Shown in pieces: positions 20,893-33,882 of a stretch of 64,000 nucleotides of DNA. How positions within the stretch are numbered: position 1 is the first letter of the stretch; every line of letters begins with the position of its first letter. The position numbers and the translations under genes are program-made. Under the pieces are notes generated by a model. It ran no database searches. It was not told the DNA's origin and saw only the letters and a program-made list of their open reading frames with translations. This DNA comes from Mytilus edulis. Its lineage: Eukaryota; Mollusca; Bivalvia; Mytilida; Mytilidae. The DNA lies in assembly GCF_963676685.1 (NCBI RefSeq), contig NC_092345.1:72467960-72531959 (forward strand), in the 5' to 3' direction.

Positions 20893-22950
20893 TGCCCGCG
20901 TCACACTGTCCCGATTTATACGCCGATGGCAACACGATTATGGAAATTTTTAAAATCGGGCCTGATCGTATCCAGATCGGGCTATTCGTAGTGCCATCTT
21001 TAACCATCGTAGAACCATCGGCCACTTTTTCTAGCCTTCGGGGACAACTTCGGGAAGGGTTCTGAATTTTTTAACATGTTAAAAAATCCCCGAAGGTGCG
21101 TCCGATGTTGAGGGTTCGTATTGAGTTCGTATCACCATCCGCACCATCGTAATGTCACCGGGAATGCATCTTTGCACATCGTATTGCATTCGTGTTTCCA
21201 TCGTTTCCATCGGGCAGTTTTGACATTACGATGTCTACACGAATGAATCACAAAGATACCCGAAGGTCTTACGATGGCAACACGACTTCGTGTAGACCTC
21301 GTAATCCCGTCGTGTTGCCATCGAATAAAAGTACGAAGGCCACAAGATGGAACTACGACGGCAATAAATCCAGCTAAATATAAGTTAATTTTCGAGCTAA
21401 AATAATTTAAAGTGCCATGCGCGATATGCACTGGTCAGTCTAATACGACAGTTAAGAAAAGACGTTCACAAAACATGGAGCTCATATCATATGATTCTAT
21501 GAGAACAAGAAAGGCGACAGCGTTGTTTCTATTAATTCAAATGGAACAAGAAGAGCAGCTACTACAGGATCAGGATTTACTTTTACAAGTAAAATATTAT
21601 TTTTTGTCAATTTTTCATATCAAGTAACATAATGAAAATCATAAACGCGCCTCGTACACCAACACTGCAGGTACACGTTTATAGGGAAACCAACTTTTTC
21701 TTCATTATTCTGATTTTTTATGTATCGTCTGAGTTGTTGTCACACGAATGTTTACTCTATAACCATTTTGTTTTCTATATGTCATATTTTGTCGCATTTG
21801 TTGCTTTCCCCACATCCTTCCTTTTGTCTATATTGTTATGATATTCCCCTTGAAAGAGCTCTTGTTGAATAAAAGGGATCAACGAACCCATTACCTTACC
21901 TTTAAGATAGATCAGTAAACCTGGGCATAATCATGGGTGATTATTCAGACTAGTGCACACATTTTACAGTTCAAACAAGGCAATGCCGAGCGTGGCATCC
22001 CCTCGTATGTAACATATTTGGGACAAATATGGACACTATATTTCTATATGACACATGCAGAAAATGGTTAATTGAATATGCATATTTGATACATAAACTA
22101 TTTTTTTAGAAATCAACCAAAACATTCAGTAACTTTTTTTACCTTTAATACTGTCTTTAGAACCAGCAGGTAAACAAATGAGCAACCAATTTCCTGTGTA
22201 TTATGCTATTTCAAGGAGAAAAAACAAGTCCATCTGCATGACCTTTACCTTTGGCCTTGAACGTAAAAAATGTCAGATCATTACAAGGAGGAACAATATA
22301 CCAAATGTGGTTAAAATCTTTTGAAGCATATTGGTTTTAGAGTGTCCACAAGGGTGATATTGCCTTGTATTACAACTGCCACTGTGACCTTGACCTTTGA
22401 GCTTTAAAGTCAATAGCGCTTAAGATATTCTTACGAGTAAAACCATACCAAGTTTTGAGCATTTTGGTTCTAGAGTGTCCATAACAATTTTATCTACACG
22501 CAACATACATGTAGTAGGCGAGGGGATAATAAACTAAGTTTTATAAGAATTAGACAAAAAGATCGATTTCCCGCCATGCATGATAGACTTGTACAGAAAC
22601 AATACGTTGTCGAAATTCTGTTCGTATCTTTTAGGCATCGTATGGTCATCGCGCCATCATCGTAATCCATCGTGTAGCCTTCGTAATCCATCGTGTAGCC
22701 TTCGTGATCCATCGTGTAGGCTTCGGCTGAGATATGAAGCTTAAATACCCGTCTTCGGTTAACCTTCGTATGTCCATCTTTTGCTATCGTATATAATTTC
22801 GGCACCATCGTATAGACTTCGTTATTCATCGTACTTGCTTCGGTCACTTTTTGGTATTTTAACGAGATCGGAACCAACTTCGTACGAACTTACAATTTTC
22901 GCATTCGGGTGTCCATCGTATATAAAAATCGGGACAGTGTGACGCGGGCA
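20893..22950. mobile_element. Harbinger-like non-autonomous element
   Basis: The termini are inverted copies of at least 28 bases: the left starts TGCCCGCGTCACACTGTCCC and the right ends with its complement. The flanks are TAA (20890-20892) and TCA (22951-22953), and the sister module at 53340-53350 has the empty site CAGTAAACAAG. A 3-bp TWA-type duplication is typical of PIF/Harbinger. The inner arms carry many CGATGG/CCATCG motifs. A short frame at 21412-21627 (MELISYDSMRTRKATALFLL) vaguely resembles the N-terminus of Harbinger-type nucleases; no catalytic domain remains. Confidence 0.75.
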
Positions 22951-23109
22951 TCAACAAGTGTGTACACAAAACTTAAAAAAATTTACCTTTCTTGAAAAAT
23001 GCATGTAAATCTTAATAACTAATAAGAAACATAAGAATCACATAGTTAATTCCTTATCATACTAACCCACGTAATTAAGCGACAGCTCAAATTTGAATAA
23101 TTTCGCTTT

Positions 23110-25231
23110 ACTTACAAAAACAAACACTCGACTATACCAACTAAAGGAACGAATGAAAAAGATATTTAAAAAAATCTAACGAATGATGCAACCACTGGGT
23201 CGATGCCACTGCTTTTAAAGTTTTCACTCCTCTAGGGTATCACCAGCCCAGTAGTCAGCACTTCTGTGTTGACATGCTTTATCATTGATATGTTCATGAT
23301 TATAAATTAACTGTTTACAAAACTTTGAATTTTTGAAATACCAAGTCTTTTCTACTTCAGGAAAAGACTACCTTATATATATATAATTAGCTGTTTTTAG
23401 TAAAACTTTTGTGGTACTCAATGCTCTAAAACTTCGTACTTTATTTGGCCTTTTTTTTTTTTACTTCTTTTGATTTGAGCGTCACTGGTGAAACTTTTGT
23501 AGACGAAATGCGCGTATGGTGCAAATACAAACTGTAATCCTTGTATCAATGATTAGTTAATTTATAAAGTTCACATTTTCTTATTGTTTTGACCTTCTAA
23601 TTTTTAATTGCATGGAGAGATGTTTCGTGTATCACATTCACGGAATATGATAAAAAAAAAAGGAATACGACAGACACATTAATTTGATTTGCCAATATTA
23701 TGACATTTCCATTTGATATTCGTTAGGTAATTGACGACTTTCAAAAGTCATTTTAATGTTCATTTCGTGGAAATCAACGCTATATCAAATTCTCACTCAT
23801 TATGAAATATATCATCCAACTGAAAAGTACAAAAACAGTGCAAATATTCTGACAAGCACATCTAGATGTTTTAATAAACTATTGGCAACGACTTTATAAC
23901 TATCATTTTTACTGGTTCCAACCAGTTGATATTACTTTATGTTTCTGTTCATGTTCTTATGGATAAACCTATAACCACGGAGTTAGAATAGAGTTGACGC
24001 CGACCATCTTTCAAACCCCACAATCTAACATTATGACATTCAGTTCTTTTTTACGTAACGTCAAATTTCGTTGACCATACCTATTGCATTTAAAGGTAGT
24101 GTTTATGAACAGACTGAATAGATCGTATGGCAGGGAAAAGGTTTACTTTCTTTTGATTGATTGATTAGTGTTTACGCCACCTTAAACACTATTGTGTTAT
24201 TGTGCGGCTGTCAGTTTTTATTGGTGATGGAAACTGGATGGCCGGAGATAAAAACTAACAATCATAGTCAATTAAGTTTGGAGTAGAAGGCACCTGTCAC
24301 GTAAGGAATTCAAACTCTCAACCTTAGTGTTGACCTCTCGTCCCCCTGAGGAACCCAACGTTCTTTTGAAATTGATTGTTTCGTTGGGTAGATCAAGGAT
24401 TTGTATAGTAGACTTACTATACAAATCCTTGGATAGATGAAATGAATGACAGTCCTATATGTCAAATGGATCAATTATCAGTAAAACGCAATGTATAATT
24501 CGTGGTTTATAGAATTCTTCACATGAAAAAAAAAAAGAGACGCTAGATACCAAGAGACATTCAGAACGTATCAATTGAATATAAAACAAGTGACAAAAAA
24601 CAAAGAAAAACAATCAAGTCGTCCACAAAACAATCATTTCATATTTATATTGAGCAACACGAATCCTATCGAAAACTGTGGGCCTAGCATCTGGTCCGGA
24701 AAGGTAAGCAGATTTTGGCTCACTAGTGTTATCTGATAGTGCCCTAGAGTATCAGTAGCCCAGTAGATCTTACTTATTTCTGAATATACGGATTTTACGT
24801 TATTAAAATTTGTTGTAACAAAAATTAAAAAAATATTTTTTAAACTTCTATTTAAAATTAAGGAATGTATCTCCCTCATGCAAAGCTCTGATTCCTTGCC
24901 CGGCTTTGGCTATACTTTTTTTATCCTTTTTTTGTTTATATTTCCTCATAATTTTAATTTTCAGCTTTGGATTTTTGAATAAGTTGGTCTCGATTATCAC
25001 GAAAGATACATTAATTGTCGAAATTCGAATCTGGTGCAGAACATTAGTACCGTTTATGTTATTAAGTCAATTACTTCCCTTTTATTAAAATCGGAAGCCC
25101 CAATCCATGTTTAAAAAAAACAATCCAATACATGAATAACTTTCCAATTAAAATTATATATCCATGCTTGTAAGATCTAGGGGTCAACAAGAATCCATGC
25201 AATTTCAAGGCCGTATTAGATCAGATAAGAT
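23110..25231 (+). repeat. B-promoter module, copy 2 (drives B1)
   Basis: It has the same order as copy 1: repeat R (23115-23710), SINE-like piece (24153-24371), hairpin (24394-24431), then the immediate 5' region. The segment with ATTGTCGAAATTCGAATCTG near 25015 is a further dispersed-repeat phrase. A candidate TATATA lies at 25155-25160, 72 bases before the ATG. Confidence 0.7.
25155..25160 (+). promoter_or_regulatory. Candidate TATA box of B1
   Basis: TTCCAATTAAAATTATATAT combines a CCAAT-like and a TATA-like sequence 72 bases before the start codon. It is kept at the same place in B2 (about 55552-55559) and in both extra first-exon copies. AT-rich context makes chance possible. Confidence 0.35.
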
Positions 25232-28158
25232 ATGAAACTTCTATTTACAATGGAGTATTCAGGGATTGCATTTTTGTGTCACATTCTTGTAGTTTTCAAA
25301 CTGTTCGGTAAGATAAAAACAATCACAGTATTTTTTATACACACGCTGTTGACGCCAGTGTGTACACAAAACTTTAAAATTCTTACCTTTATTAAAAAAT
25401 ACAGGTAAATCTTAATAACCAATCAGAAGCATAAGAATCACATAGTTAATTCCTTATCCTACTGACCCACGTAATTAAGCGACAGCTCATATTTGAATAA
25501 TTTCGCTTTACTGACGAAAAGATACGTACAGTTGCAAGTTGAATATCGCATTTAAGAATGCCGGTTTCTTACAGATCTACCGAGACTATTTACAAGATAT
25601 GAATACAATATTTATTTCCCACTATTTCATAAACTTGATTGCTTCTGACTTACTTCCGTGACATCAAAGCAATAAAGTGTAATACTATACAATGCGAATT
25701 AACATGACAACACGACATATTCATTCAATATGAACGATTATTCGTTTTAATTTTAATTGGTAGCCTAACTGCATATATGAAGCTGTTTTTTCGTTGAAGG
25801 TTTTATATTGAGACATGTATGTTTAATTATTTTAGCTACTATACACTCTCAGTGTCCAGTCGGATGGCATCATTTTGAAAAATCGTGTTATTATTTAAGC
25901 GATAACAAATACAACTGGATATTGGCAGAGGTATGTTAAATGTGTGTGTTGACATGATATTCAAATACATTTCACCAAAATGAAAAGATTAAAGTATGTT
26001 TTTTTTTATCTGAAATTAACTGCAATAACTAGATACTCCATCGTCTAAATGGCATCTGAAACCAATGAATGCTATCATAGTTCTTAAGGGGGTGATTAAA
26101 AAATTATACAATGTTCTGAGCAAGCATTTCTATGGGGCCCTTCATAGCTTGCTCTTCCGTGTGAGCCAATGCTTCGTTTTGAAGACCGAACATGACCTGT
26201 AATGGTTTACTTCTACAAATTATGACTTTGGTAGAGAGTTGTCTCATTGGCACTCATACCACATCTTCTTATATCTATGAAGCATCCAAGACAATTTGTA
26301 ACTTTACTCTTTGAAATGAATTATGCTAATTTCTTATTTACTTTTTATTTCGAATAAAAGCACCCATGTCAGTTTGATGGCATGTTATATATGTAGGTTT
26401 ACTGAAGCTGATACAAAACCGAGATTAACTATACAGACAGGATTAATAGTCATTAATTTTTTAGAGCGTGTGACCGCGATGGCAGTGCACTGAAAACCTG
26501 CAGGTTTGGAAAATAATTTAGAACTGGTGATACATGTAATGACCATTTGAATATGTTCATCAAATGATTTTATCTGATATCATGAAAAAATGTCCGTGAA
26601 GAGACTAATGTATAAAAATTTTAATTTTAGGATAGTTGTCGTGCACATAATGCCAGACTTGCTGAAATAGAAAGTAAAGAACAATCAGATTACTTAATTA
26701 AAATTTTTAAAGATTTTGGAAAACGTATGTATTTTTACATTTTACTGTTCAACTGGAAAATTAATCAAAAATGCATATATCTATAATTTTGACTAGGGAC
26801 TTTACTATATAGTTTGCAGTTTGTATAAATGCAAAATAGTCGTGGAGATATAACCAACCGGACACCTCAAAAAGTAAAACATATAAATGCACCTCCAAAC
26901 ACAGCGTCATATCATAGTAGTTTCATCCGACAATTAGCCAACTATTGTACAAATAACAGGTATACAAATACATTTTTGATTTTTTTGAAAAATGCATTTA
27001 TCTATGATTTTGACTAGGGATTTTTCTATATTGTGTAACTTGTATGAATACAAAATAGTCGCGGAGATATCACATACCGCACATATCAAAAAGATTAACA
27101 TATAAATACACCTCCAAACACAGCAGTATATCATATATCTTTGTAAGGCATTTTATTATTGCTTTCTGGTTTTAAGATAGTGCATAACACTACAAGGAGA
27201 TAACTGTAAAATGAGCTGATTCTTGTAAGGTAATAAAGATCAAACAGTTGGGTAACCAGTAGCTGGTTAAGGAAATATCAAGCTCCTCAATGATCAAATT
27301 AAGTGACGTCAAACTGCTATATATCCAATAAAATTTTCAAGATAAAGTGTGTTTTAAGTTTTTTGAATTTTTTGACAAAAACAAAAAAGTGTCGTTACAG
27401 GGTATAAATGATACATCCCTACAACAAACATACACTAAGTACAGATCTGAAAGTACTCGCAGCTACTGTTAACTATATATATATATAAGTCACCAACTAA
27501 TAAAAAAGCATCTATCTAAGACTGAAATATCAATCAGTACACATTCAGCATACAATGGATTTCTTAGTGTTCTACAACTATAGGAATGTTGAACAATGCA
27601 TATTTTTTTAAGTTAAAATTTTACTGATAAATATTAAACAGATCATGACTACTGGATAGGAGGAAGAGATGATGTGATCGAAGGAACATGGCAATGGGCT
27701 TCTTCCAACATAATATTTAACTTTACAGCATGGGCAGAAGGAAGGCCGAACAATAATCACGGAAACGAAGACTGCCTTCAAATGGACTATGATAATAAGT
27801 GGGAATGGAATGACCAACCCTGCTTCGAAACAGAATATTTCGTATGTGAACTTAAGTAAGTATCTATGTGTATTATCTAGTAAACTTTGACCTTGTTTTA
27901 TTAAGAACTTTTCTTTTGAGTCAATATTTGTCAATGATTGTAAATTTTGCATGACAAAGGATACATTATTTTGATTTTTTAACTGATTTTTTACATTTCC
28001 GTAAATACCTTTCTTCATACACCACCAAATTGATAAAACCAACCAATTTCCTCGAAATTTTTCATAATTTTCAGTTATGTATGTTATTTTACGTTAGAGA
28101 TATAATAATTACCTTTATTTTTTTCAGGTACCCTGACGACCTTCAAATTATTGGATAA
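25232..28158 (+). CDS. C-type lectin B1, secreted, five exons
   Basis: Exons are 25232-25307, 25836-25930, 26631-26724, 27642-27855 and 28128-28158 (GT-AG; phases 1, 0, 1, 2), giving 169 codons plus TAA. Residues 1-30 hold a signal peptide; M1 or M7 could initiate, and M7 gives the more usual length. The CTL domain has C32, C43, C60, C133, C149 and C157, with WIGG near 93-96. The usual EPN is RPN (123-125), so the first acidic Ca2+ ligand is replaced by a basic residue, while WND (144-146) is kept. Ligand specificity is therefore likely to differ from type A. The last exon encodes only YPDDLQIIG. It is preceded by two promoter/first-exon modules and followed by an RT relic and A2. Confidence 0.9.
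26120..26280 (+). repeat. Mytilus-type dispersed repeat in B1 intron 2
   Basis: The block runs from GGGGCCCTTCATAGCTTGCT to CTCATTGGCACTCATACCAC. The same copy is in B2 intron 2 (56525-56685), so it predates the B1/B2 duplication. Confidence 0.7.
26772..27150. repeat. Two-copy tandem duplication in B1 intron 3
   Basis: ATCTATAATTTTGACTAGGG through CACCTCCAAACACAGC occurs once from about 26776 and again from about 27000 with some divergence. B2 has the same pair (57177 and 57400). The 62-codon frame over the first copy is intronic and not a gene. Confidence 0.7.
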
Positions 28159-28212
28159 GGATATATTTTGTTATTAAGAAAAATTGAAATAATGTTACTG
28201 TCTTGTTTTCTA

Positions 28213-28218
28213 AATAAA
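28213..28218 (+). terminator. Poly(A) signal of B1
   Basis: AATAAA lies 55 bases after the B1 stop codon in sequence conserved with B2 (58610-58615). In the B pseudogene it is mutated to AACAAA. Confidence 0.6.
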
Positions 28219-28987
28219 TAGACAATAACTAACTTTTAATTAATATCAGTCTTCTTCTGAATTAATTTGATTGCTGGCTTATCTTTGACGTTCCGGTAGT
28301 AAAGCAACAATCAAACAAACGAAATGTAGACGAAGCACTTTCTTCAATGTTTATAGTGGAAAGTTCATTTAGGTATCAATCGTAGTTTTTAAAGGAAGTC
28401 CTTCTGACATTTAAACAAAATCGCAGAATTAGATCGTAGATCAAAGTTTCAAAGTAATGTAACTGTATTATTCGTTAAGGAAGAGATGAAATTGAGGTTT
28501 TTGTGGATGTTATTTGCAAGTTAATTAAAAAGAAATATTTTAAAGATGTATATGTAAAGGAAAATCGAAAGATATCAAAGGGATAATCAAAGTCATAAAA
28601 ATAAACTGACAAAGCCAAGGCATAAAACTAAAAAGACCAAACAGACAAACAAAAGGACTTCAAACACAACACACAACACAAAAGACTGTCACATCTCAAC
28701 AACCGGGGGTGAGATCTGGTGCTTATGAAGAGTAATCAGATCCTGCTGCATATATGGCGCCCTCGTTCAACTCATACAAGTACGCACCGGGTTATAAATC
28801 TGTTTCGGTAGGTCACTACCTACATAAGAAAATGCATGTACCAAGTCAGGAATATGACAGTTGTTATCCATTCGTGTGTTGTATTCGATCTTTTCACTTT
28901 GCTATTTGATTGGGAGTTTCTCCTTTACAATTTTTATCGGATTTCAGTATTTTTGAGATTTAACTTTTTGTTATGGAAAAGAGAATA

Positions 28988-29753
28988 TAAGAGGGATGAA
29001 AGATACCAAAGGGACAGTCAAACACATAAATCTAAAAGTAGCTGACAACGCCATGGCTAAAAATGAAAAAGACAAACAGAAAAACAATAGTACACATGAC
29101 ACAACATAGAAAACTTAAGAATAAACAACACGAACCCCACTAAAAACTAGGGGTGATCTCAGGTGCTCCGGAAGGGTAAGCAGTTCCTGCTCCCCATGTG
29201 GCACCCGTCGTGTTGCTAATGTGATTACAAATCCGGTAAATAGTCTAATTCGGTAGGTCACATTCATGAAAGGGAAGGGGATTGTAGTTACGACGTAAGG
29301 AACATATCCGATATCATTTGTGAAATGGTTATTCCATAACGGTCAACCAACTCATGATGGCGTCCGTAAAATTTACGAAGGGATGATTTCAACTTCACTA
29401 TTTGGAACTCTTGGTTTAATAGCTTCCTTGTGAGCAGTTACCCTCTATCGAGAAAATCATGATAGGAAATGCAAGCACGGGAATATCGTATCAATTGGGA
29501 GATATATACTCCGTATGCAGGTGCTGCTGGAATGTTGCTACTTAGAAATGGAAAGTTCACAATTGGAAAGCTGAAATCATCTCTTTTGTCGTAAAGTTTT
29601 GTTTTCAACCGACCCTCATTGTCAATTTCTAGATGTAAGTCAAGATATGAAGCCGACTTAACTGTATCTGTAGTATCCTTTATCTCCAATTCGATGTGAT
29701 AGATGCGTTCCACATAGTCACCAAATTTTGAATTGTTTAGTGAAAGAACTGTG
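28988..29753 (-). mobile_element. 5'-truncated RT retroelement copy, nearly intact frame
   Basis: The copy interrupts the older relic between GAGAATA and TATTAGTAATGTGG; unit 3 reads across this place near 59368. On the minus strand an open frame begins inside the RT just after the catalytic DD (VLSLNNSKFGDYVERIYHIE) and continues through YLDLHLEIDNEGRL, YISQLIRYSRAC and DFLDRG. There it meets one nonsense TAA (29438-29440) in place of a likely Leu codon, then stays open through KFYGRHHELVDRYGI. The standard 3' UTR follows. It is younger than the surrounding relic. Confidence 0.7.
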
Positions 29754-29921
29754 TATTAGTAATGTGGTAACGAGAATGGAGGATTTTCGCCGTCATCTGT
29801 AAAGTAGATATTTCATAACTGTCAACCAACTCGTGATGACGTCCGTAAAATTTACAGAGGGATGATAAAATTTTCACTAGTGAGAACTCTTCGTTTGGTT
29901 GCTTCTTTGTGAGCAGGAACC

Positions 29922-32900
29922 TATGGTAGCCGATTAAGGTCATTTTGCGTTTTCGTTTTTCATATTCGATAGGGCGAAAACGCGAAATCGCGAAGTCATA
30001 AACGCGAAGTTGAAAACGCGAAAACGCGAAGTCGAAAAGGCAAAAAGGCGAAGTCAAAAACGCGAAAAGGAGAAATATTTTTTTTTTATTTCGCGTTTTC
30101 GTCTTCGCCTTTTAGCCTTTTCGCATATACATGTTATTATAACATAACATTTTAAAAAAAATTGGAGACAAGACTACAAAGTATAAGTCATTCAAATGAT
30201 GGTCATATAAATTTCATATCTGTGAAATACTTTAAATATTTTCATAAATTAGACAAATCTCTTACATTCGTTGTTGGCTGAACAAATTTAAAAACAGATG
30301 CATTTTTATCAAATAAAATACCTTTGAATATACAGTTTCTTGAAATCATATTTTTGACATTTTAAAATAAATTTGTTAATTGATTCAGTTTCTCAATTTA
30401 TTTTGTTCATCTGGTTCCGACACGGGGAGGATTGTTGTTATTGTCTATCGCATTTAACAGTTCATCTCTTGTCCCCTTGGTTTTTCCTGTAGATGAACCT
30501 ATTTCATATTTAAAAATTTGAAATATTAATCAATGGTTTAGTAATTAGGAAACACATACTATATCCAATAAATCCAGGTTACCTTTTTTTTAATTAAAAG
30601 AACTTGCGATAGGTTTAGGATATCTTTGCTAACCTTCGAAAGTTTTGAGGCGAGGTCTGGGATAGTCCTAAGAGGATCATACGACATGTCATAAGATTAT
30701 CTAGTATCATATGACAAGTCTTAGGATAGTTTCTCGAAATCGTTCCAACTTTTATTTGACAAAAATCTTATCTTTACATTGTATTAAATTTTTAACTTTT
30801 TCACACAAACTTATTCAAATATTGAAAATTTTAGATTCACGAAAAGAGGATGAAATGAAAGATTGTATATTTGAAGTAACATAATAATAACGATTAATTT
30901 CATTTATTTTAAAATGTCCAAAATATAATTTCAAGCAAATTATATATTCAAAGGCATTTTATTTTCAATGATCTGCTTACTCTTCCGGAGCACCTGAGAT
31001 CACCCCTAGTTTTTGGTGGGGTTCGTGTGGCTTAGTCTTTAGTTTTCTCTGTTGTGTCATGTGTACTACTGTTTGTCTGTTTGTCCTATTCAGTTTTAGC
31101 CATGGCGTTGTCAGTTTATTTTCGATTTATGAGTTTGACTGTCCAGCAGGTACAGTACAGCCTGTGAAATTCTCTTAATTATGTCCACCCTCTTGCATGG
31201 TCAACATCCAATGGTGGTCATTTATTGGGGTATTCAATCTTGAGATGTTGCCCATTTATTGGGGTCATAAAACATAGGTTGATGTTTTATCTAATAATGT
31301 TACCTATTGTAATCAATCAGGGTTGAAGTTTTCAACTTGTATGTTTCTTTACAATTTACCTGTACAGGTAACTTAGGTTTTTTCAAAATTGACATTTCAC
31401 ATTTTTTTGAAAAAGTAGAATAAGACATTGTTTTAGTCTTTGTTAATCAATATTATTTTTGATTTTTCTGTCTTTTGAATTTATCAATTTAATTTTTTAA
31501 TTTTTTAATTTGTTTTTATTCATTTTTGTAGATATATGATTTTGTTTCTTATTCTTTTAATGTCTTCTTAGCAAAATTCTTGATAAGCAAAAAGACAAAA
31601 ATGTCAAAGATAAAGTTATTGACTAGCATTTGAAAGACAACAGACTTTAATTAATTTTTTTTTAAAGTAAAATAAAATATTAATGTACATGATGTTCATT
31701 GTATTTAATTGTTTATTTGCATTATTTAATGAATTATCGTTAATAATAACTAATAATCAAGCAAATGATATTTTTAAAGAAACCATTCAGGAAGTAATTT
31801 TTAGCAAGCCTGTTTCTTAACAAAATAAAATGATCAGACAATATCAATCCTCTTATAGTAAATTTTTATAACATCTATTATTATTCAGGAAAACTACATA
31901 TCATTATACGGTTTTAATAGGAAAAAACTATTTTTGTCTATCTTTTTTTTTAAAATCTGAAATCAGGAGTTAACATAATGGACATGTTGAAGAGACTTAT
32001 TTTCCAAAAAAATATTTAAAGAAAAATACTGTCTTGCTTTGCCTTTTTGAAACAAATTTGAACTTATTAAATATGACATCTTCAGTTTGGCTAATATCTG
32101 TCAGTTAAAAGCCAAAATTCGACAAAATACAGTAATATATAGATGGTTACACTTTTATGGTCTATTAATTAAATAATTTTTTTCCGTGTACATTTATATT
32201 GTTGAAAGTGCTGGACTGGTATGATACATATTCTTGGTATACATTTGCAAATATTTCCCTAAACCCAGGCCTTTTAGATAAAGTTAACAATTTCAGGGAC
32301 TTGAATGAATTAATACTTTAAAACCCTTGATGAAAAATCAATTTTAAGAAAAATATAAAAAAAAAATTGAAAATAGATTTAAGAATAAAAACTTTGGTAA
32401 AAACTGTATACTCAAATGTGTCACATAGAGAGTTAGTGGTCATAATTTAGAAATAGAAAATAGTGGACAATATAAAATTCCGAGAAAAGATATAATATGT
32501 AAATTGTGCGACTTGCTGGACAATGAAGACCACTCCTTCCTTAATTGTAAAATTAACAAAACAACTTGAGATAATCTATTTGAAAATTGTATACCTTCTC
32601 ATAATATTGTCTCTTACCCAAGAACATAAAGTGAAAGAAATGCTAAACCTTTATTACATGAATATGTTGAAAATATTGGCTCCCTTATAAAATAGTCATT
32701 ATTAGAACTGAGGACAGAAACCTAAAAAAATCCATGTGTTTTAATTTCTTATAGAATTGTTAATTCTTTGCATTCTAATTGTTTTTTTGTTTGTTTGTTT
32801 TTTTGTCACAAACTAAATACCATATGTTTATATGACAATACAAATATTATCAAATTTTGTTGAATTAATGAATATTATGAATATATTTATTCAATAGAAA

Positions 32901-33882
32901 AATAAGGAATTGCCTAAATTTTATTTAGAATAAGTTCTAAAGACAATCTTTAACATTTGTAAAACAGTATTGAATGCAGATAAGTCTATCTACTATGATT
33001 TAAGTATAAATCATTTTGATTTAAGAAAATTAATTTGATTTAAGAAAATTAATTTGAGAAACAACTTTTCAATAGAAAAAGGCAGGCATTGGGAAAGTTT
33101 GCATTATATTAGAAGATGATATTCATTTATTCTTCACTTACCATAAGGAACATGTAAAAAATAACTTAAATTGATTAAAAAGGTACAATGTCAAAACAAA
33201 TAGTCATGAGTCAAATTAAAAAAAAATCAGCTATTTATTCAACTAGTTTTATTATTTCTTTTTATTTTTGAATTTTCTTGTCATAATCACAGTAATTAAA
33301 TTTCACAAACACATACACGTGTACATGTATATTTTACCTGAGACACATGACCTGTAAGTGATATGATTTTAACACTTCAATGCAGTCAAGATTTCCCTTT
33401 ATCCTTGACTAGTTTTTGATTAATATCTTGTGTATTAATTAAGCAACAGGGGCTATAATGATGGGCATATAGGGCCACCATGGTGGACATAATTTTTATG
33501 GCCACCATGAATAAGATAATGTCACAGGTAGTACTGTATCTTTCGGTCCCTCTTTTATGAAAATATTTAAAGTACGTCACCGATATGAAATTTATATGAC
33601 AATCATTGAATGACTTATATCTTGAAGTCTTGTCTCCAATTATATTCAAAATGTGATGACATAATAATATATATAACGCGAAAAATGCGAAAAAAAGGCG
33701 AAATGAAGAAAACACGAAAAGGCGAAAGGTGAAAACGAGAAATCGCGAAAACTCAAAAAGGCGAAAAAGCGAAAATACAAAATCTCGAAATCTCGAAGTC
33801 GAAAACGCGAAAACGCAAAATAGGCGAGAAAAATATTTCGCGTTGTACGCGTTTTCGACTTTGCGTTTTCGAGTTTTCGACT
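29922..33882. mobile_element. CGAAAA-rich TIR element, unit 2, right end deleted
   Basis: The left end starts TATGGTAGCCGATTAAGG after GGAACC (29916-29921). The arms consist of GCGAAAACGCGAAGTCGAAA units at the left and of both orientations near 33680-33880. The right terminus present in unit 3 is missing here. The interior includes a plus-oriented RT-family 3' UTR (30980-31150) and the Tc1/mariner-like insert at 31153-33536. Confidence 0.7.
31153..33536. mobile_element. Tc1/mariner-like non-autonomous element, TA target site
   Basis: The ends are inverted: CAGTACAGCCTGTGA at the left and the complement of CAGTACTACCTGTGA at the right. TA duplicates flank it (31151-31152 and 33537-33538). 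The sister copy in unit 3 reads CCAGCAGGTATCTTTCGG at 60723-60740, which is the empty site with a single TA. The interior is AT-rich with no transposase frame. A further ATTATGTCCACC motif near both ends is also inverted. Confidence 0.85.

Noticed and set aside
22494-22877. 127-codon minus-strand frame with YTMDYEG repeats
   Set aside because: It reads the tandem CCATCGT motifs of a transposon arm, so its repeats come from the DNA element.
26829-27017. 62-codon frame identical in B1 and B2 (57228-57416)
   Set aside because: It is inside intron 3, in a tandemly duplicated segment, and is disrupted in the second tandem copy.
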